Below, one piece after another: positions 38,488-46,769 of a DNA stretch of 64,000 bases (its first letter is position 1; every line of letters starts with the position of its first letter). The stretch is from Thalassococcus arenae (lineage in GTDB: Bacteria > Pseudomonadota > Alphaproteobacteria > Rhodobacterales > Rhodobacteraceae). The notes below the pieces were generated by a model. The model saw nothing but the letters and a program-made list of their open reading frames with translations. It had not been told where the DNA came from and searched no databases. Position numbers and translations under genes: made by a program. The stretch is from contig NZ_JAHRWL010000001.1 of assembly GCF_019104745.1 (NCBI RefSeq), forward strand, positions 1,593,001 to 1,657,000. The letters are read 5' to 3'.

Positions 38488-38871
38488 TTATGCGTCGGCG
38501 CCGCTGAGCGGCTTGTAGTTTGCGTCTTCCGCGATCCGGGCCGATTTGCCGCGGCGGGAACGCAGGTAGTAGAGCTTGGCCCGGCGGACGCGGCCGCGGC
38601 GGACAACCTCGATATATTCGATGTTGGTGGAATACAGCGGAAACACCCGCTCCACGCCTTCACCGAAGGAAATCTTGCGCACCGTGAACGACCCGGCGAT
38701 ACCCGACCCGTTCTTGCGGCCGATGCAGACGCCTTCGTAGTTCTGGACGCGGGTACGGGCGCCTTCGGTCACCTTGTAGCCGACGCGCACGGTGTCGCCG
38801 GCCTTGAAATCGGGAACGGTCTTCCCGAGCGAGGCGATCTGTTCTGCCTCGAGCTGTGCGATCAGATCCAT
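38488..38871 (-). CDS. rplS: 50S ribosomal protein L19
   Basis: 127 residues. [15 protein letters not shown], the [13 protein letters not shown] beta segment and the C-terminal [19 protein letters not shown] are diagnostic. The ATG at 38871 follows CAGGAGATGGTCAG; an upstream in-frame start at 38895 is unneeded. In most bacteria rplS follows trmD directly; here a plus-strand chemoreceptor gene separates them. Confidence 0.97.
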   Translation of the reverse strand: MDLIAQLEAEQIASLGKTVPDFKAGDTVRVGYKVTEGARTRVQNYEGVCIGRKNGSGIAGSFTVRKISFGEGVERVFPLYSTNIEYIEVVRRGRVRRAKLYYLRSRRGKSARIAEDANYKPLSGADA

Positions 38872-39226
38872 CTGACCATCTCCTGAACTGCTCACGGTTG
38901 ACCCGTGAAGGGATTTGCCGCCGCAGAGCTCCTGGTCTTCGGCCGGGTCCGCATATGCGCCCGCAGGAGATTCCGTCGCCGTTTCTTGGTTCGCCGTTAT
39001 CCGCGACTGGGCCGAAGACTGATCGCCCGACAGATGAACGGGCCCGACAGGCTGGGCCAGCGGGCTGGGGCCGTATACTGCCGCGGCGCCGGGCGTTCAA
39101 GCGTTTTTCATCTCGCGACGGCCGCGGCACGCGGGCGGAATGGGACTGCGCGGTCGAAGACTTGGCGGATAACCATTTCTTCAATCGTCGGGCTGTATTT
39201 CCGAGGTCCCGTGCAAGGAGTCCGTG
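38872..39226. other. Divergent intergenic region between rplS and the chemoreceptor gene
   Basis: 355 bases that must contain the rplS-rpmE promoter and the chemoreceptor promoter. Short frames on both strands look random. No -35/-10 pair or RNA structure was clear enough to call. Confidence 0.4.
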
Positions 39227-41080
39227 ATGTTCTCGTTTCTCAAATCGTTTCGCTGCCAGTTGTTGATCGGTGGCACGGTGTTGCTTTGCCTGCTATCGGC
39301 TGGTTTGTACGTCGCGATGTCCGGGCCGGCCTATCGTGCGCTTCTCGATGCGGCCCAGTTGCGTCAGGACACGTCGCTGCGCGTGCTGGTCGAACGGTTC
39401 CGCGATGCCTATGGCGGGATTGCCGTCAAAACGGACGCCGACAACCGCGTCACCGAAGTGACCTGGGCCGCCCTGCCCGACCTGTCGAACCATTCCCTGA
39501 TCGACCGGGTCGGACAGATTTCCGGCGAAACCGCCACGATATTCGGCTGGGACGACGCGGTCGGCGATTTCGTCCGTCTTTCGACGAACATCAAGAAACC
39601 CGACGGCAGCCGCGCCGTGGGCACGTATCTCGGGCGGGAAAACCCGGTTCACACCGCGATGATGCAGCGACGCACCTACCGGGGCGAGGCGGTGATCCTG
39701 GGTAAATCCTACCTCACGCAATACCAGCCGATCCTCGACTCGGCCGGCGTGCCGATCGGCATCTTCTACGTCGGCGTCGAACGCTCGCAGATCGATTCGG
39801 TGATTGCCACGCTTCGCTTCAACACGCTTGTTTCGGTTGCGATCTGCGTTCTGCTGGCCGTCGTGGCGATCCTGGCGGCGATCCGTTACCTGATGCGGCC
39901 CCTGACGGCGCTGGATGCCTCGATTTCGCGAATCAAGGACGGCGATCTGACGGCGACGGTTCCGCACGGGCAGCGCGGCGATGAGATCGGCAGCATCGCA
40001 CGCAGCGTCGACAGTTTCCGTGCGCAACTGCTCGAAGCCGAAAACGGAGCCGCCGAACGGCGCCGCCAACGGGCCGACCAGGAAGCGGTTGTCCAGGTTC
40101 TCAGCCAGGGTCTCGAACGGCTTGCCGCAAAGAACCTGGCGCACAGGCTGGGGGACGACGTCGTCTTTCCGGCGGAATACGAGGCGTTGCGCGCGAACTT
40201 CAACGCGGTCGCCGACAGTCTGGCCGCAACTGTGCAGGACATCGCCAGCGCCGCCGACAACGTCACCAACGCCTCGGCAGAGATCGGGGCGATGTCGGAT
40301 GATCTGTCGCGCCGGGTCGAATCGCAGGCGGCCACACTGGAGGAAACCGCCGCTGCATTGGACCTGCTGACCACAGGCGGCAAACAGATCAGCGATCGCG
40401 CCGCCGAGGCCGATGGGCTTGCGCAATCCAGCCGCGCGCTGTCGGAGGAAAGCGGGCGGGGTCTGGAACAGGCCATCGATGCGATTGGCAAGATCCAGGC
40501 GGCCTCGGGCCAGATTTACCGGATCGTCGAGGTTATCGAGGATATCGCGTTCCAGACCAATCTTCTTGCGCTGAACGCCGGTGTCGAGGCCGCCCGCGCC
40601 GGAGATGCGGGCAAGGGGTTTGCCGTTGTCGCGACCGAAGTGCGCGGCCTGGCCCATCGCGCGTCTGACTCGGCACGTGAGATCAAGTCTCTGGTCCAGT
40701 CCACCGTCGACCAGGTGCAGCAGGGCAGCCAACTTGTTCAAGCCACGGGCGGTTCGATCGGATCGGTGCTCGAGCAGGTGTTTTCGCTGGGTGCGTTGAT
40801 GTCCGAAATCGCCGCCGAGGTGCAGGGCCAGGCCCAGGGCCTGACCGAGCTGAATGTCGGCGTGCGCCAGCTCGATACGGTCACCCAGCAGAACGCGGCG
40901 ATGGCCAGCCAATCGAGCGCAGCCAGCCGATCCTTGCGGCAGGAAGCCGAGAGACTGAGCGCGATGGTGGCGACGTTCGGTTCGGCGCCGTGGACTGAAA
41001 ACGAAGCGCAGATACCGCCACTTGTTCGCCGGGATGGTTCCGCGGGATCGGCTGGTCTGCACCGGCGCGCGGCCGGATAA
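39227..41080 (+). CDS. Methyl-accepting chemotaxis protein with periplasmic Cache domain
   Basis: 617 residues. TM1 (about 9-30), a periplasmic Cache-type sensor (about 35-195; [20 protein letters not shown], then GIFYVGVE), TM2 (about 203-224), HAMP (about 225-280), then the methylation and signalling helices. The tip region [20 protein letters not shown] at about 437-456 is nearly canonical. No CheR-tethering pentapeptide at the C-terminus. ATG at 39227 is 6 bases after AAGGAG; the GTG at 39224 is too close. It is inserted on the opposite strand between trmD and rplS; no other chemotaxis gene is in the window. Confidence 0.95.
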   Translation: MFSFLKSFRCQLLIGGTVLLCLLSAGLYVAMSGPAYRALLDAAQLRQDTSLRVLVERFRDAYGGIAVKTDADNRVTEVTWAALPDLSNHSLIDRVGQISGETATIFGWDDAVGDFVRLSTNIKKPDGSRAVGTYLGRENPVHTAMMQRRTYRGEAVILGKSYLTQYQPILDSAGVPIGIFYVGVERSQIDSVIATLRFNTLVSVAICVLLAVVAILAAIRYLMRPLTALDASISRIKDGDLTATVPHGQRGDEIGSIARSVDSFRAQLLEAENGAAERRRQRADQEAVVQVLSQGLERLAAKNLAHRLGDDVVFPAEYEALRANFNAVADSLAATVQDIASAADNVTNASAEIGAMSDDLSRRVESQAATLEETAAALDLLTTGGKQISDRAAEADGLAQSSRALSEESGRGLEQAIDAIGKIQAASGQIYRIVEVIEDIAFQTNLLALNAGVEAARAGDAGKGFAVVATEVRGLAHRASDSAREIKSLVQSTVDQVQQGSQLVQATGGSIGSVLEQVFSLGALMSEIAAEVQGQAQGLTELNVGVRQLDTVTQQNAAMASQSSAASRSLRQEAERLSAMVATFGSAPWTENEAQIPPLVRRDGSAGSAGLHRRAAG

Positions 41081-41103
41081 CCGCGGGCACGCGGCGGCGG
41101 TTG

Positions 41104-41901
41104 TCAGTCCTCCGCGCCGCCGTTCTTTTCCAGCAGGTCAGGCCGCCTGTCGCGGGTCAGCGCGCGGGCCTGTTCCCGGCGCCAGGCCGAGATCGCGGCG
41201 TGGTTGCCCGACAGCAGGATGTCCGGGATAGGCCGGCCGCGCCACGCCGCCGGCCGGGTATATTGCGGATGCTCGAGCAACCCATCGGAAAAGCTTTCCT
41301 CCTGGGTCGAGTCGGCGTTTCCCAGAACGCCCGGCAGCAACCGCACGGTCGCGTCCAGCACCGCCTGGGCTGCCAGTTCTCCGCCGGTCAGGACGTAGTC
41401 GCCGATGGACAGTTCTTCGATGTCGTAATGGTCGATGACGCGCTGATCCAGGCCTTCGAACCGGCCACATATCATCACGATGCCGGGCGCCGCGGCGAAG
41501 CGCCGGGCGGTGGCCTGATCGAATGGCTTGCCGCGCGGAGACAGGTAGACCAGGGGGGCACCGCGCGGCGCACGCCCAAGCGCGGTGTCGACCGCCCGTC
41601 CCATGACATCGGCGCGCAGCACCATGCCCGCGCCGCCACCGGCCGGCGTGTCATCGACATTGCGGTGACGCCCTTCGCCGTAATCTCGCAACGCGACAGT
41701 CGACAGTTGCCAGACCCCGTCTTTCAGCGCCTTGCCGGTCAACGACAGCCCCAGGATGCCGGGAAACGCCTCGGGGAACAGCGTGATCACCTGCGCCGAC
41801 CAGGCCCGCGCCAGTTCCGGTACCGCCGACATCAGGTCGCGCGGAACCGCCGAAGCGCGGATCGTCTTGCGACCATGCGATTTCGCCGGGCTATCGGTCA
41901 T
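41104..41901 (-). CDS. trmD: tRNA (guanine-37-N1)-methyltransferase
   Basis: 265 residues. TrmD methylates G37 of tRNAs with SAM in a trefoil-knot SPOUT fold. Signatures: VITLFPEAFPG near 38-48, GGGAGMVLRADV near 88-99, LSPRGKPF, ICGRFEGLDQRV near 144-155, and the knot IGDYVLTGGELAA near 165-177. The N-terminal 36 residues are an extension also seen in relatives as far as I recall. It follows rimM with a 103-base gap. Confidence 0.95.
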   Translation of the reverse strand: MTDSPAKSHGRKTIRASAVPRDLMSAVPELARAWSAQVITLFPEAFPGILGLSLTGKALKDGVWQLSTVALRDYGEGRHRNVDDTPAGGGAGMVLRADVMGRAVDTALGRAPRGAPLVYLSPRGKPFDQATARRFAAAPGIVMICGRFEGLDQRVIDHYDIEELSIGDYVLTGGELAAQAVLDATVRLLPGVLGNADSTQEESFSDGLLEHPQYTRPAAWRGRPIPDILLSGNHAAISAWRREQARALTRDRRPDLLEKNGGAED

Positions 41902-41961
41902 CTGTCGGGCCTTCTCTCTTGCGTCGTGGCTGACCGGGCGATCGCCATGTCCGGCGCTCTC

Positions 41962-41977
41962 CGACCCGTTCGGGTCG
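41962..41977. repeat. Perfect short inverted repeat in the rimM-trmD gap
   Basis: CGACCCG-TT-CGGGTCG. On the plus strand it is followed by CTTTTCTTT, but no plus-strand gene precedes it; on the minus strand it would be a hairpin in the leader of trmD. Confidence 0.35.
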
Positions 41978-42004
41978 CTTTTCTTTCAGAGGTGGGAAGG
42001 GCGT

Positions 42005-42511
42005 TCATTCGAACGATCCCGCCGGGGGATCGGCGACGATCCGGCCCTTGGCCAGGTCGATGGTCGGGACCGCGGCGATCGTGAACGGCAACAGCACGGT
42101 GCGGCTTTGACCCGGCACCAGTATCTCCAGCAGGTCCGAGGCGCCGTGGTTCAGCACCGCCTTGACAGTACCGAGCACCGCCCCGCCGGTATCGACGACC
42201 TCGAGCCCGATCAGGTCGGCGTGATAGTATTCGTCGTCGGGCAGCGAGGGAAGGCGTTCGCGCGGGACAAAAAGCCGGACACCCTTGAGGGCATCGGCCT
42301 GCTCGCGCGTCGCGACACCGGACAACCGCGCCGCGAAGCCGCCCTTGATCTCGCGGGTGATTTCGACCTCGAAGGTCTTGCTTCCGTCTTCGGTCGACAA
42401 CGGCGCATAGTCCGCCAAAGCCGCGGGTTCGGCGGTAAAGCTTTTCAGCCGAACCTCGCCTTGGACGCCGAACGCGCCCGCGATGGCGCCGACACAAACC
42501 AGTTCAGCCAT
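42005..42511 (-). CDS. rimM: 16S rRNA processing protein RimM
   Basis: 168 residues. [20 protein letters not shown] at the N-terminus is the RimM signature; the C-terminal PRC-barrel ([20 protein letters not shown]) and the ending [20 protein letters not shown] are complete. RimM binds S19 and helps 30S head maturation. It overlaps the preceding small gene by 8 bases and lies in the rpsP-rimM-trmD group. Confidence 0.95.
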   Translation of the reverse strand: MAELVCVGAIAGAFGVQGEVRLKSFTAEPAALADYAPLSTEDGSKTFEVEITREIKGGFAARLSGVATREQADALKGVRLFVPRERLPSLPDDEYYHADLIGLEVVDTGGAVLGTVKAVLNHGASDLLEILVPGQSRTVLLPFTIAAVPTIDLAKGRIVADPPAGSFE

Positions 42512-42659
42512 CCCGACGATCTCCGATCATGCACATTCTGTCTGCCGACCAGGTCCCACCCGCCTGTGCGCAATCCTGAGCGCGCCTGCCGCGTTCCGTG
42601 AGCGCGCCGGCCAGAAAGGCCAGCGCGACCAGGAAGGCAAGGCGAAACAGACGGAACAT
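42504..42659 (-). CDS. Small secreted or membrane-anchored protein, 51 aa
   Basis: [20 protein letters not shown] is a strong hydrophobic N-terminal helix or signal; the rest ([20 protein letters not shown] then MCM) has two cysteines and resembles the short Cys-containing tail found in many small roseobacter exported proteins. It sits between rpsP and rimM and overlaps the rimM start by 8 bases, so it is probably translated. No family name is known to me. Confidence 0.6.
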   Translation of the reverse strand: MFRLFRLAFLVALAFLAGALTERGRRAQDCAQAGGTWSADRMCMIGDRRDG

Positions 42660-42728
42660 GGGCTGCCCGGGCGATAAGGGGCTTCGGCGACGGGGTGGGC
42701 CCGCCGCCGAAGCGCGCAACGCGGCGGT

Positions 42729-43124
42729 TTATTCCGCTGCGGCGTCTTCCTCGGCCGGGGCTTCCTCGGCCGGCGCCTCGGTGGCCTTCGCGGCCTTCGC
42801 CGCCTTGGCTTCGGCGCGTTCCTGCGCCGCCTTGCCCGGGGCGCCTTTCTGCGGGTTGTTGCGTTCCTTCTTCTCGATCACGCCGGCGGCCTCGAGGAAA
42901 CGCGACACCCGGTCTGTCGGCTGCGCGCCCTGACCCAGCCAGTACTGGATACGCTCGAGGTCCATCTTGACCCGGTCCTCGCTGTCCTTGGGAAGCTGCG
43001 GATTGTACGAGCCCAGCTTCTCGATGAAGCGGCCGTCGCGGGGCATGCGGCTATCGGCGGCCACGATGCGATAGAAGGGACGCTTTTTCGAGCCGCCGCG
43101 GGCCAGTCTGATCTTCATTGCCAT
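42729..43124 (-). CDS. rpsP: 30S ribosomal protein S16
   Basis: 131 residues. The core [20 protein letters not shown]...[12 protein letters not shown] is standard S16; a C-terminal tail of about 40 residues rich in Ala, Glu and Lys is a common alphaproteobacterial extension. ATG at 43124 follows AAAGGAGAAACCCAA. First gene of the rpsP-rimM-trmD block and downstream of chorismate mutase. Confidence 0.97.
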   Translation of the reverse strand: MAMKIRLARGGSKKRPFYRIVAADSRMPRDGRFIEKLGSYNPQLPKDSEDRVKMDLERIQYWLGQGAQPTDRVSRFLEAAGVIEKKERNNPQKGAPGKAAQERAEAKAAKAAKATEAPAEEAPAEEDAAAE

Positions 43125-43155
43125 TTGGGTTTCTCCTTTGGATGGCTGGATGTGC

Positions 43156-43176
43156 GGTGCGCAGGAACTGCACACC
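43156..43176. repeat. Intergenic hairpin repeat, copy 1 (GGTGCGCAG type)
   Basis: GGTGCGCAG-GAA-CTGCACACC, 8 of 9 pairs, between chorismate mutase and rpsP. The 12 bases TGCGGTGCGCAG starting at 43153 are identical to those at 51131, where a perfect copy lies between atpB and atpE. Confidence 0.7.
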
Positions 43177-43479
43177 TTACGTTTGGTGTTGCTTGTGGTG
43201 CTGGATGACTTCCTGAATGACGAAATTCAGGAACTTTGTGGCGAATTCCGGGTCCAGATCGGCCTGGAGCGCCAGGTCCTGTAGCCGCGCGATCTGTTGT
43301 TCCTCGCGCGCGGGGTCGGATGGGGGCAGGTCGTGCTGCGCCTTGAGCACGCCAACGGCCTGGGTGTGCTTGAAACGTTCGGCCAGCGTGAACACGAGGA
43401 TCGCGTCCAGCCGGTCGATGCTGTCCCTGTGGTCGTGCAGCAGCTTGGCCGCGCGGGCGATGGTATCGGGGTCAATCAA
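43177..43479 (-). CDS. Chorismate mutase, AroQ type
   Basis: 100 residues, all-helical. The [20 protein letters not shown] segment with the active-site Arg/Asp, then [15 protein letters not shown] and a late [12 protein letters not shown], fit the AroQ fold; it converts chorismate to prephenate for Phe and Tyr. The start is probably the TTG at 43479 ([11 protein letters not shown]), just inside the end of the preceding GNAT gene and overlapping it by 8 bases. It sits between the GNAT array and rpsP. Confidence 0.88.
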   Translation of the reverse strand: MIDPDTIARAAKLLHDHRDSIDRLDAILVFTLAERFKHTQAVGVLKAQHDLPPSDPAREEQQIARLQDLALQADLDPEFATKFLNFVIQEVIQHHKQHQT

Positions 43480-44077
43480 GGGCCCAGCCTTTCGGTTTGA
43501 AGAGCGGATCGCGGTAATGGGCGATTTCCATGTCGATGCCGTGCGCCAGCTGCGTTCCGCGCAGCGCTTCGGGAGAAGGATGGCGGTAGACCGCGTCGTT
43601 GCCATCGACACTGGCGGCGTCGTGGTCCTTTCGCGCGCCCAGCCGTTCGGCCAGCCGGATCGAGTCGAGATCCTTGGGGTCGAGATAGCTGACGGCGCCT
43701 TCCCAGCCGCGGTCGTCATAGAAATGCCGGCGCACTCGGTTGGTGGCCTCGAGCGCGAAACCGTTGCCGTGGTGGTTCGGCCAGATGATCCAGGCGATCT
43801 CGCGTTCGGGCCATTTGGCGGGGAACCAGCCGCCTGCCATGCCCACGGTTTCGCCGGTCTCGCGCAGGTGGACCATCCACATGCCGAAACCGCGGATTTC
43901 CCAATGGCCGATCTCGGCGGCATACAGCATCCAGGTTTCGTAGGCATTCAGCGGCCCACCCATGAATCGCGACCGGTAGGACGCGAAGGTGGCCTTGAAA
44001 TCGGGGTAGTTCTCGGGTTCGGGTCCGCGCAGCACCAGCCGGGGCGTTTCGAGAACGGGAATGTCGCGATGTCCCAT
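43472..44077 (-). CDS. GNAT N-acetyltransferase, array member 6 (last)
   Basis: 201 residues, RimJ/RimL-type (Acetyltransf_3) GNAT. VLETPRLVLRGPEPENYPDF at the start, the YRSRFMGGPLN segment, and the acetyl-CoA region WPNHHGNGFALEATNRV are family features. The C-terminal 40 residues (IDMEIAHYRDPLFKPKGW) extend beyond the other copies. Its start and the stop of member 5 share one base (TGATG), and its end overlaps the chorismate mutase start. Acceptor unknown. Confidence 0.9.
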   Translation of the reverse strand: MGHRDIPVLETPRLVLRGPEPENYPDFKATFASYRSRFMGGPLNAYETWMLYAAEIGHWEIRGFGMWMVHLRETGETVGMAGGWFPAKWPEREIAWIIWPNHHGNGFALEATNRVRRHFYDDRGWEGAVSYLDPKDLDSIRLAERLGARKDHDAASVDGNDAVYRHPSPEALRGTQLAHGIDMEIAHYRDPLFKPKGWALD

Positions 44078-44655
44078 CAGGCGTCCTCCGGGTTCGGGGC
44101 GTGGTGTCGGAACACCAGCGTGCCGTCACCCAGCCGCGCCTCGCAGGCACGGTCGCGCTCTGCGCCCGAGCGGTTCATGAGCGCGATGCAACGGGTGTTT
44201 TCGGGGTCGACAAAGGATGCGACGCTGGTCCAGCGCAGGTTGTCGAACGTGTAGCTGCGAGCGGCTTCGAGCGCCTCGAGCGCGATACCTTGACCCTCGG
44301 CGGTTTCGGTCAGGAAGATTCCCAGCTCGGCTTCGGGATCGTCGTATTCGTAGCCGACCAGGACGAAACCCGCACTGGGTTGGGTCTGCGCATCGATGGT
44401 CCAGAGACCGTGGCCATGCAGCATCCACAACGCCGTGTAGCCGGCGAAATCGGTCCAGGCGGCTTCGCGGCTGAAGGGGCCACCCATGTGTTGCGCCCGG
44501 TCCGAACACAGGATCTCGGCAAAGGCGTCGAAATCGTAGATGCGCGGACCGCGCAATTGCAGGCGCGGCGTGTCGATCACCGGCACCTTGCCGCCCAGAC
44601 GGGCGGCGGTCCGGGCTCCGGGGCCGGGTCGGTGCTGTTCGACGGGGGCAGTCAT
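44077..44655 (-). CDS. GNAT N-acetyltransferase, array member 5
   Basis: 192 residues. After a 25-residue Pro/Gly/Arg-rich N-terminus comes VIDTPRLQLRGPRIYDF, SDRAQHMGGPFSREAAW and the acetyl-CoA loop ETAEGQGIALEALEAA. It is most like member 1 (shared VIDTPRL.LRG and DRA.HMGGP). Start overlaps the previous stop by 4 bases (ATGA). Cytoplasmic; substrate unknown. Confidence 0.9.
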   Translation of the reverse strand: MTAPVEQHRPGPGARTAARLGGKVPVIDTPRLQLRGPRIYDFDAFAEILCSDRAQHMGGPFSREAAWTDFAGYTALWMLHGHGLWTIDAQTQPSAGFVLVGYEYDDPEAELGIFLTETAEGQGIALEALEAARSYTFDNLRWTSVASFVDPENTRCIALMNRSGAERDRACEARLGDGTLVFRHHAPNPEDA

Positions 44656-45182
44656 GCGCCGACCTCCACCGGGTCCGGGTGACGGAATATCTGGCCGGGT
44701 GTGTCCAGCAGCACGATGTCGCGCTCGTACCGCGCTCCCAGCCGCCGCGCCAGCGCGACGGACCGGGAGTTTTCCGGCACGACCATCGAGATCAGCGGAC
44801 CCAACCCGTGTTCGCGCCAAGCCCAGCTGCGCACGGCGACGGCGGCTTCGAAAGCATAGCCCTGACCTTCGAACCCGTCGAAAAGCTGCCAGCCCAGTTC
44901 CGGTTCCGGCCACATCTCGTGTTCCACGACGCCCACCCGGCCGGCCAGTGCACCGCTTTCGCGGTGTTCGAGCGTGAAAAAGCCGTAGCCGCGCAACGCC
45001 CAATGGCCCATCACCGCCAGAAAGGCGCGCCATGCGGCGAAACGGTCGGCGGTGGGTCCGCCCACATAGGCCGAGCGTTCGGAGGACATGAAGGCCAGAA
45101 CGGCCTCGAAATCCTCTTCGCGCGGGCCGCGCAGGATCAAGCGATCGGTTCGAAGCTCCGGAAAGCGGATGATGGTGCTCAT
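44652..45182 (-). CDS. GNAT N-acetyltransferase, array member 4
   Basis: 176 residues. LRTDRLILRGPREEDFEAV, SERSAYVGGPTADRFAAW, then the GWQLFDGFEGQGYAFEAAVA acetyl-CoA region and VPENSRSVALARRLGARYER. Overlaps both neighbours by 4 bases. Single GNAT domain with no signal or membrane segment. Confidence 0.9.
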   Translation of the reverse strand: MSTIIRFPELRTDRLILRGPREEDFEAVLAFMSSERSAYVGGPTADRFAAWRAFLAVMGHWALRGYGFFTLEHRESGALAGRVGVVEHEMWPEPELGWQLFDGFEGQGYAFEAAVAVRSWAWREHGLGPLISMVVPENSRSVALARRLGARYERDIVLLDTPGQIFRHPDPVEVGA

Positions 45183-45706
45183 GCCAACGCCTCCGGTCCG
45201 GGATGGCGAAACAACATGTCCTCGCCCATCGTGACGTTGTGATAGGTGCGCTCGTAGGTGGCACCCAGCCGCTGGGCCAGCGCGACCGAGCGCGCATTGC
45301 CCGGTACGATGTTCGACGTCAGCGTGGTCATGCCCAGATCGTCATAGGCCCAACGGCGGGCGCGGGCCGCGGCCTCGTAGGCGATGCCCCGGCCTTCGAA
45401 GCCGTCGAAGACAACCCAGCCGACCTCGGGTTCGGGCCAGCCCTCGGGGTTCCAGATGCCCGACAGACCGACCGGCTGCCCGGTCTCTTTCAAAGTCACG
45501 GTGAAATAGCCGTAGCCGTGGATGTGCCAATGCCCGACATTCAGCGCGAACCAGCGCCAGGCATCGCCGCGGTTGTCGTAGGCGCCGAACCCGGCGGCGC
45601 GGTCGCGATCCATCAGGAAGGCGATGACCGGTTCGGCATCCTGCGGTTCGGGACCGCGCAGGATCAACCGCTCTGTTTCAAGGCGCGGGGCGTTGGTCAG
45701 GGTCAT
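45179..45706 (-). CDS. GNAT N-acetyltransferase, array member 3
   Basis: 175 residues. RLETERLILRGPEPQDAEPV, then GWVVFDGFEGRGIAYEAAAR and VPGNARSVALAQRLGATYER; closest to member 4 in this array (shared FDGFEG.G.A.EAA and N.RSVALA.RLGA.YER), consistent with tandem duplication. Four-base overlaps on both sides. Confidence 0.9.
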   Translation of the reverse strand: MTLTNAPRLETERLILRGPEPQDAEPVIAFLMDRDRAAGFGAYDNRGDAWRWFALNVGHWHIHGYGYFTVTLKETGQPVGLSGIWNPEGWPEPEVGWVVFDGFEGRGIAYEAAARARRWAYDDLGMTTLTSNIVPGNARSVALAQRLGATYERTYHNVTMGEDMLFRHPGPEALA

Positions 45707-46233
45707 GCCGCGGCCCTTTCCGACAAGACATAGATGTCGCGGGCCACGCCGTCGGGCAGGGTTTCGCGCCGGTCGCGGCGTCCGCCGCAACGCTGCGCAA
45801 GCCGGTTTGCCAATGCCCGGGCCGGGGCGTTTTCGTCGCGCATCATGGTTTCGACCCGGGACCAGTTCAGCACGTCGTGCGCCCAGTCGATAACCGCAAG
45901 GCTGGCCTCGGTCGCCACACCGGTGCCACGCACCGCCGGCATGAGCCACCATGTCAGCTCGGGGGTCGGCCATCCCTTTGGCAGGTAAAGCCCCGTCCCG
46001 CCCTGGAACTGCCCGGTGTTGCGCGCTTCTATGAGAAACATGCCAAAGCCGTGGCGCGCCCAATGGTCGATGTCGCGGCGCAGGATCGCATCCACCTCGG
46101 CGGCATCGCGTCCGCCGCGATACCCGCCAACCGTCAGATCCGAGACCGCGTAGAATGCGTCGTAGCAGGCGCGGTCCGCCGATGACGGCACGCGCAGGAC
46201 AAGACGGTCGGTGGTCAGAAGGTGCGTGGTCAT
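45703..46233 (-). CDS. GNAT N-acetyltransferase, array member 2
   Basis: 176 residues and the most divergent copy: MTTHLLTTDRLVLRVPSSAD, VGGYRGGRDAAEVDAILRRD, then WWLMPAVRGTGVATEASLAV and RVETMMRDENAPARALANRL. The catalytic-loop RGTGVATEA is kept. It probably has a different acceptor from its neighbours. Four-base overlaps on both sides. Confidence 0.88.
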   Translation of the reverse strand: MTTHLLTTDRLVLRVPSSADRACYDAFYAVSDLTVGGYRGGRDAAEVDAILRRDIDHWARHGFGMFLIEARNTGQFQGGTGLYLPKGWPTPELTWWLMPAVRGTGVATEASLAVIDWAHDVLNWSRVETMMRDENAPARALANRLAQRCGGRRDRRETLPDGVARDIYVLSERAAA

Positions 46234-46763
46234 GCATACGCCTCCGAGTTGCCGTCGGCGTCGGGGCGGTGGCGATAAACGACGGTCTCGTCGTGCGTTT
46301 CACCATCGGGCAGGGCGGCGTCGGGGTCGTGTTCGGCACCAAGCCGTTCGGCCAGTGCGATGGATCGTCCGTTCGACGGATCGATATAGGAGACCAGCGT
46401 GTCGAAGCTGCGGGCCCAGGCCCAGTCAAGCACGGCCACGGCGGCTTCGGTCGCATAGCCCTTGCCTTCGCCATCGGCGAGCAGGGTCCAGCCGATCTCG
46501 GGTTCGGGAAAATGCGGCGGTCTGAGAATGCCGACCTGTCCGACAAAGGTGCCGTCACGGGTCTCGATGCCCCAGGCGCCGTGGCCCATCAGGTCCCACA
46601 TCGCGACCTCGGACGCGAGCCAACGCCACGCCTGCTTGCGCGGGATCGGCCCACCCATGTGCCGCGCCCGGTCGGACGCGAACAGGTCGCACAGCGCATC
46701 GAGGTCGGCCATCGTGTGGCCGCGCAGGCGCAGGCGAGGGGTATCGATCACGGGGGCGGGCAT
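46230..46763 (-). CDS. GNAT N-acetyltransferase, array member 1 (first)
   Basis: 177 residues. VIDTPRLRLRGHTMADLDAL, SDRARHMGGPIPRKQAW, then GWTLLADGEGKGYATEAAVA and DPSNGRSIALAERLGAEHDP. It starts only 6 bases after the ffh stop, so the array is transcribed from the ffh promoter unless an internal one exists. Confidence 0.9.
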   Translation of the reverse strand: MPAPVIDTPRLRLRGHTMADLDALCDLFASDRARHMGGPIPRKQAWRWLASEVAMWDLMGHGAWGIETRDGTFVGQVGILRPPHFPEPEIGWTLLADGEGKGYATEAAVAVLDWAWARSFDTLVSYIDPSNGRSIALAERLGAEHDPDAALPDGETHDETVVYRHRPDADGNSEAYA

Positions 46764-46769
46764 GTCAGA

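Noticed and set aside
41962-41977. CGACCCG/CGGGTCG repeat with a plus-strand T-run as a terminator
   Set aside because: No plus-strand gene ends before it; trmD and rimM run the other way. Kept only as a short inverted repeat.
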